This document shows, in pieces, positions 60,162 to 64,000 of a stretch of DNA of 64,000 nt (position 1 is the first letter of the stretch; the number at the start of each line of letters is the position of its first letter). A program made the position numbers and the translations under genes. The DNA is from Aegilops tauschii subsp. strangulata (Eukaryota; Streptophyta; Magnoliopsida; Poales; Poaceae), in contig NC_053035.3 in assembly GCF_002575655.3 (NCBI RefSeq), positions 375,883,792-375,947,791 on the forward strand, read 5' to 3'. A model generated the notes under the pieces. That model searched no databases. It was not told the origin of the DNA and saw only the letters and a list, made by a program, of their open reading frames with translations.

Positions 60162-61236
60162 TGATCTACAACAGAAAATATGCAATCACTAAGCAATGTG
60201 TTTATGTAGAGTAATTCAAGCCTAAACAGAAATACTCCCACTGAAGTTAGCATCCCTCCGCAAACTCCTAGTGATTCAGGATCCGACTAGCACATGTGAC
60301 TAGTGAGCTTTAGCATCACTGCTAGACAACATGCCTATCCGGTAAGCAACTCCTTGCTAATCGCATCTCTATACGACTCCTGTCGGTCGGGAAGGTATTT
60401 CATACCCCGGCTCCCAACCTTCTTTGCCACAAGGCCCAAAACCGTTTTGATAGCCTTGTCAAGTTAACCTGATGCAGTGCATGTCCGTGTCCGACACGAA
60501 CCCTTCAGTTCAAGGACACCTAGTAGCACCCCAATTTTATGAGCCCACTACTAGACGTACTTGACGTGCGAAGGTGCAACATCTGGAATGGCAATTTACT
60601 TGATATCCATGAGGGATCTTTCTACTATTCAAACATGCATAGAAAATAAGGAGTATAACAATCACAAATAAACATATATTGTGAAATAGTATGGCTCCTT
60701 CATGGATGTTCTTCCAGGTCGGCTCCGACTCCGATTACCATCTAGGAACTCCATCTTGTTTTTCACGCCGGGATGCCAAGCCACCAACCTGATCTCTATT
60801 ATCCAACTACTACTACTAGTAATGAATATTACATAGAGTCACAAGTCGACACGCAAGTCGTTATACATTATAATGACAGCACTTTGGCTCCTGCCGGCTG
60901 ACAAACATGACACGCAGGCCATGTATAAATTACACACATGCATCACATACACATGAGCCATGCTATTCACAACAAACCTGCAAAACAAAGTTACGCATAG
61001 AATCGCATTCTACCGGTGTCACTGTTAACCCCGATGGAGGATACCGACCGGCAGGGGTAGGTTGTGTCACGACCTCATCGACCCCGATTGACAGAAAAAA
61101 TAGCCTCATCGATCCCCATGTGCAGTAGATCTCACCAATCGTGCACACTGCCGATCTCATAAACGATGACAGATCTCATCTGCCGCCTCCACATATCTAA
61201 TATGCATACGACCTGAATCCCAATCCTATAGCAGAG
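60162..61236 (-). other. Leader of minus-strand copia element
   Basis: Untranslated leader between PBS and gag, about 1.07 kb. No ORF or further structure recognised. Confidence 0.7.
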
Positions 61237-61248
61237 GCTCTGATATCA
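61237..61248 (-). other. Primer binding site of minus-strand copia element
   Basis: The minus strand reads TGATATCAGAGC, one base from the initiator-Met tRNA match TGGTATCAGAGC. It lies one base inside the LTR. Confidence 0.85.
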
Positions 61249-61249
61249 C

Positions 61250-62676
61250 TATTGGGTTCTACGGTAGGGTGCGTTGACTGCAAATTAAAATTTTCCTACG
61301 CGCAGAACATCCAGGAACATGCTACGGGAGATGGATCACAGATCGTTACCACTAGACGCGCAGTGCCCTGCAGCGGAAGAAGAGTTGGGGCAGCGCGTCC
61401 ACGTGGTTCATCTCCTCCTCGTCCAATCTCCCTCGAATAGCCGGTCGTCCGATCCCACGTACAAGTTTGCCGGAGCGGCGCAGATGCACCACCTCTAACG
61501 GTATCCGCGCGTGCAGGAGCAACCCCGTGCGGCGGACTGCTAGGTCCGATCACACAGTCGGCGACGAGTGGAGGTGGCTATTCGCAACACATGCAAACCC
61601 TAGTGACAACGCCGAGGCGATCAATCCCCGAGTGTGCCGCACCTCCACTTTATATAGGCGTCCGTCGCGGGCTCAACACTTGGGCCTCGCACGGATCCTA
61701 AAGCCCACAAGTCTACTCAGCCACAATCCGAATACAGCTCGGATCACATCCGACCAGTGTCCTCGGATCCGACCTTGTAGGTTCCTTCCCTTAAGCGCGC
61801 GACCCCTTAGGTTCAAGTCGGCTTGGTCGCAGTTCGGATCCCCTCCGAACTGCACGGTTGGTAGCGGCCTCTAGCAAGGTATGCCGAACACCAAGCAGAC
61901 TATGAAGCTGGTTAGGTGAACCTGTACATCATACTTCCATTCCTTTTGCCACACGATATATGTTGTCGGGCTCAAGGCGAGTCTGTCATCCTTGTGCTAG
62001 CCCGACCTCTTTCTCGTTCCAGTGATGCCGACCATAAACCGGATTATCTCATAATCCTTGTCGCATGGCCATGCTTATCCCGGTCGGATCACACGAGGGG
62101 CCCAGAGTACATCTCTCCTAATTGGAGGGGCAACTCCCATCTTGCTCGACCATGTCTCGCAACATGGGTCTGGACAAGCCCGAAACCTACCTTTGTAACT
62201 CCCCAGTCACGGAGTAGCGTTTGGTCGGCCCAAAGCAAGTCTGTCACCATCCCGAGCACATGTGCCAGCTCAGGTCTTAGGAGATAGAACATATGTTGTA
62301 CTAGAGACTCACATATGACATATCACTGTGTCTCATAGTTGGGTCTGTCCGACTCGGACCTTATCTCGACTCGGATCCGACTACGTCGAATCCGACTAGA
62401 TCCTTCCAAGTCCATATTATCCGGTTAACATCCAATGCTCCATGGCTAGTGAGATCAAGCCATCGACCGTGTCATATGCTAGTCTAGTTGGCTACGCGTC
62501 CACACAACCCTTTCGACTAGGGACCTTCTAGGACAGTCATCATACAATGCATAGTCCCACAAACAAGTCACGTACTTGCTGATACACATCATTGATAATG
62601 TCCAAGGACTGTCTTTATTCATAAACACATAGTAAATATCATCGTACATGATTGCCTCTAGGGAATATCTCCAACA
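61250..62676 (-). repeat. 5' LTR of minus-strand copia element
   Basis: The minus strand starts TGTTGGAGATATTCCC at 62676 and runs to 61250, where the expected CA end has become TA. Minus-strand TATATAAAG-type sequence near 61655 is a possible TATA box. Confidence 0.92.
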
Positions 62677-62681
62677 CGATG

Positions 62682-63175
62682 GTCAGCACACGGATTGCGG
62701 CGGTGCCATGGTGAGAAAGCTCCCCAACACCACCTGGCCCAAAGGGGCCTTCGTGGGAACTGTGAAGGTATGGCAACAAGAGTGGTTCTACATCACCGAA
62801 CCTCGCGGCGCCAGATGGGCGGCCACTCCGGAGTTTAGATCTGGACCCCCAATGCGGCTCGCATCATGGACCAACAAGGGTCTGGACTGGGGGTCGACCG
62901 ACGAAGTGATGATGCTGCAAAAGTGCATCAAAAATATGATAGAGAAGAACACCAGTCTCACTGATGTGATTCAGGTGATGCTTTTCCGCCGGACCCTCCC
63001 CTGCTAGCGCTGGCCTCTCTGTATGTGGGAGTTCAATCCGGAAGGGACGCGAACCCTGCAGCGATTCTTCGGCACAACGCATGAAGAGATCTGGAAGCTG
63101 CTCTTCAAGGCCCAGAAGACGTGGCCGGAGACGACTGACGACATCGGCCTCGACAGTGCGCATCCGGCCACCCCG
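62682..63175 (+). pseudogene. Transposase_28-type gene, continuation of exon 1
   Basis: It resumes in frame after the target copy CGATG: QHTDCGGAMVRKLPNTTWPK, then WQQEWFYITEPRGARWA and conserved-looking helical sequence. An in-frame TAG at 63005-63007 interrupts it. The same frame stays open beyond (MWEFNPEGTRTLQRFFGTTH) to a splice-donor-like G|GTAAG at 63176, so the stop looks like a point mutation. Confidence 0.7.
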
Positions 63176-63250
63176 GTAAGAATTTAGTTTCCGAATAAAA
63201 CTTCAGTTCACAAATAAAAGGGTATGTTGAGCCTTCCATCCTTCAATTAG
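63176..63250 (+). other. Probable intron 1 of Transposase_28-type gene
   Basis: GTAAGA...CAATTAG, 75 bp, AT-rich with stops, between two frames of the same character. Typical short plant intron borders. Confidence 0.6.
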
Positions 63251-63657
63251 GGCTGGACAAACAAGGCGGAGCAGATCAAGTGTTCAGCTCCGCTACCCGA
63301 AGACCCAACCATTCCTCTGCTAATGAGGATGCTGGTCCCGGCGCCGTATCAGGCGCCGGAGAAAAAAGCCAAGAAGAAGAGCAAGGAGGCCAAAGGCGGC
63401 CTCCGCCGTAAAGGTAATTCGCACACTGTGTCCGGAGAGACATAAGCTCCCTCCTCCCACGAGGGAGAAGAAGACGAAGAGGAGGAGGAGTCAGAAAGCG
63501 ATTCTCCCCTCAAGGGGAGGAAGAAGAAAAGGGCGGCCTCCGTAGACTCGGAGGCGGAGGCGTCCAAGAGAGGGAGGATACCCCTCTCGGATGGCTCGGA
63601 TTCGGATGCCGAAGCCATCCTCGAGCGGCGCCCCAGGGTGAAGCCCCAGGCCGCATC
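63251..63657 (+). pseudogene. Transposase_28-type gene, exon 2
   Basis: Reads GWTNKAEQIKCSAPLPEDPT, then a Lys-rich patch, then an acidic Glu/Ser/Asp run and basic KGRKKKRAAS resembling a nuclear localisation signal. A TAA near 63443 breaks the frame unless GTAATTCG at 63414 is a further donor. Ends at G|GTAAGT-type donor at 63658. Confidence 0.55.
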
Positions 63658-63734
63658 GTAAGTATCCAAGGATGCTTTACATATATCCAATCTTTTTATG
63701 ATTGTAGGATAACATATTATTTTATGTGTTTCAG
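63658..63734 (+). other. Probable intron 2 of Transposase_28-type gene
   Basis: GTAAGTATCC...TGTGTTTCAG, 77 bp, with a T-rich 3' end. Both borders fit plant consensus well. Confidence 0.7.
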
Positions 63735-64000
63735 TTTGGCCAGCGACCTCCCCCAACCATCATCGTTTGAGGGTAACTCTCTGGCGCCGGAGATGGTGGA
63801 GAGCGAGACGCCTCCGCGAGCCTCTCCGCCAACCGTCGCGGACGGCACCGAAGTGTTGTCCCAAAGGGCCTCTCCAGGCCATGGAGAGGTGCGGGAGGCC
63901 GCCAAGATGGCGCCAGAGGGTAATGCCTCGGCTGCCGAATACATGGGAGGTGCAACCCCCATGGAGACGGACGACGGGGGCCCTGACCACTCTGGCCCCA
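63735..64000 (+). pseudogene. Transposase_28-type gene, exon 3 (runs off the window)
   Basis: Opens LASDLPQPSSFEGNSLAPEM and continues open, Pro/Glu/Ser-rich, to the window end. The remainder is not visible. Confidence 0.6.

Larger units (their letters stand above)
46135..62676 (-). mobile_element. Minus-strand copia element (about 7.9 kb without nested DNA)
   Basis: Flanks CGACG (46130-46134) and CGATG (62677-62681) are a target duplication with one mismatch. LTRs are 61250-62676 (5' on the minus strand, 1427 bp) and 46135-47441 + 56125-56239 (3', about 1422 bp). Order on the minus strand is LTR, PBS, gag, protease, integrase, reverse transcriptase, RNase H, polypurine tract, LTR: copia order. 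Two LTR inner ends have mutated from TG/CA to TA (56238-56239 and 61250-61251). LTR divergence is roughly 4-8 per cent by eye, mostly transitions. Confidence 0.94.
44731..64000 (+). mobile_element. Gypsy-like LTR element carrying a Transposase_28-type gene (runs off the window)
   Basis: It begins with TGTCGGTGTCAAAACCGG, an LTR start common in Triticeae gypsy-type elements. The interior carries a gene resembling the 'putative gypsy type transposon' domain (PF04195, Transposase_28). It is split by a 16.5-kb copia insertion. The 3' LTR and second TSD copy lie beyond 64000; the left TSD would be CCCTC (44726-44730). Family not determined. Confidence 0.75.

Noticed and set aside
1..64000. Integrated pararetrovirus or other viral sequence
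   Set aside because: All reverse-transcriptase-type motifs found are of copia order with LTRs and target duplications; no movement or coat protein motif was seen.

Overview
This is nuclear DNA of a large-genome grass, most likely of the tribe Triticeae (wheat, Aegilops or barley group). That placement rests on the transposon families: BARE/WIS/Angela-type copia elements, a gypsy element with a TGATACGTCTCC terminus, LTRs full of TCGGT/ACCGA motifs, and a Stowaway MITE starting CTCCCTCCGTC. One probably functional host gene is visible. Almost everything else is LTR retrotransposon.

Left block (1-31493) is a nest whose borders can be read base by base. The host is a plus-strand BARE/WIS/Angela-type internal fragment (28929-31493), and against it lies a reverse-oriented LTR of that superfamily (1491-1787 + 28683-28928). 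Into that LTR went a pol-less copia-type element (1788-28682, TSD CATTC). Into its left LTR went a pol-less gypsy-type element (2082-19040, TSD CTTAG). Into that went a gag-only element with 3.1 kb LTRs (6623-16503, TSD TTAGA). A reverse LTR related to the innermost element (1-1490) cuts the BARE/WIS/Angela-type LTR at the left edge. LTR divergence judged by eye falls with nesting depth.

Middle block (31494-44730) is low in intact transposons and holds the gene: an intronless minus-strand MCTP/FTIP-type protein (36121-38544; three C2 domains plus a C-terminal membrane region). Around it are a Stowaway MITE, a LINE-like remnant, short repeats, a hAT-like element with clear TIRs, a 447-bp direct duplication, a 48-bp-arm palindrome and an AT-rich degenerate repeat.

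Right block (44731-64000+) is a three-layer nest. A gypsy-like element opens at 44731 and carries a gene resembling the 'putative gypsy type transposon' domain, with its own TATA box and intron-like gaps. That gene is split by a minus-strand copia element (46135-62676, near-identical TSD CGACG/CGATG), which in turn holds an Angela-type copia element (47442-56119, TSD CCACA).

The transposon genes do not form a pathway. Several elements lack pol or carry stops and frameshifts, so they must have moved with enzymes supplied by relatives. I did not find a convincing new host system. The most unusual material is the set of pol-less elements with gene-like promoters and extra ORFs, and the palindrome/duplication cluster at 41.1-43.1 kb.
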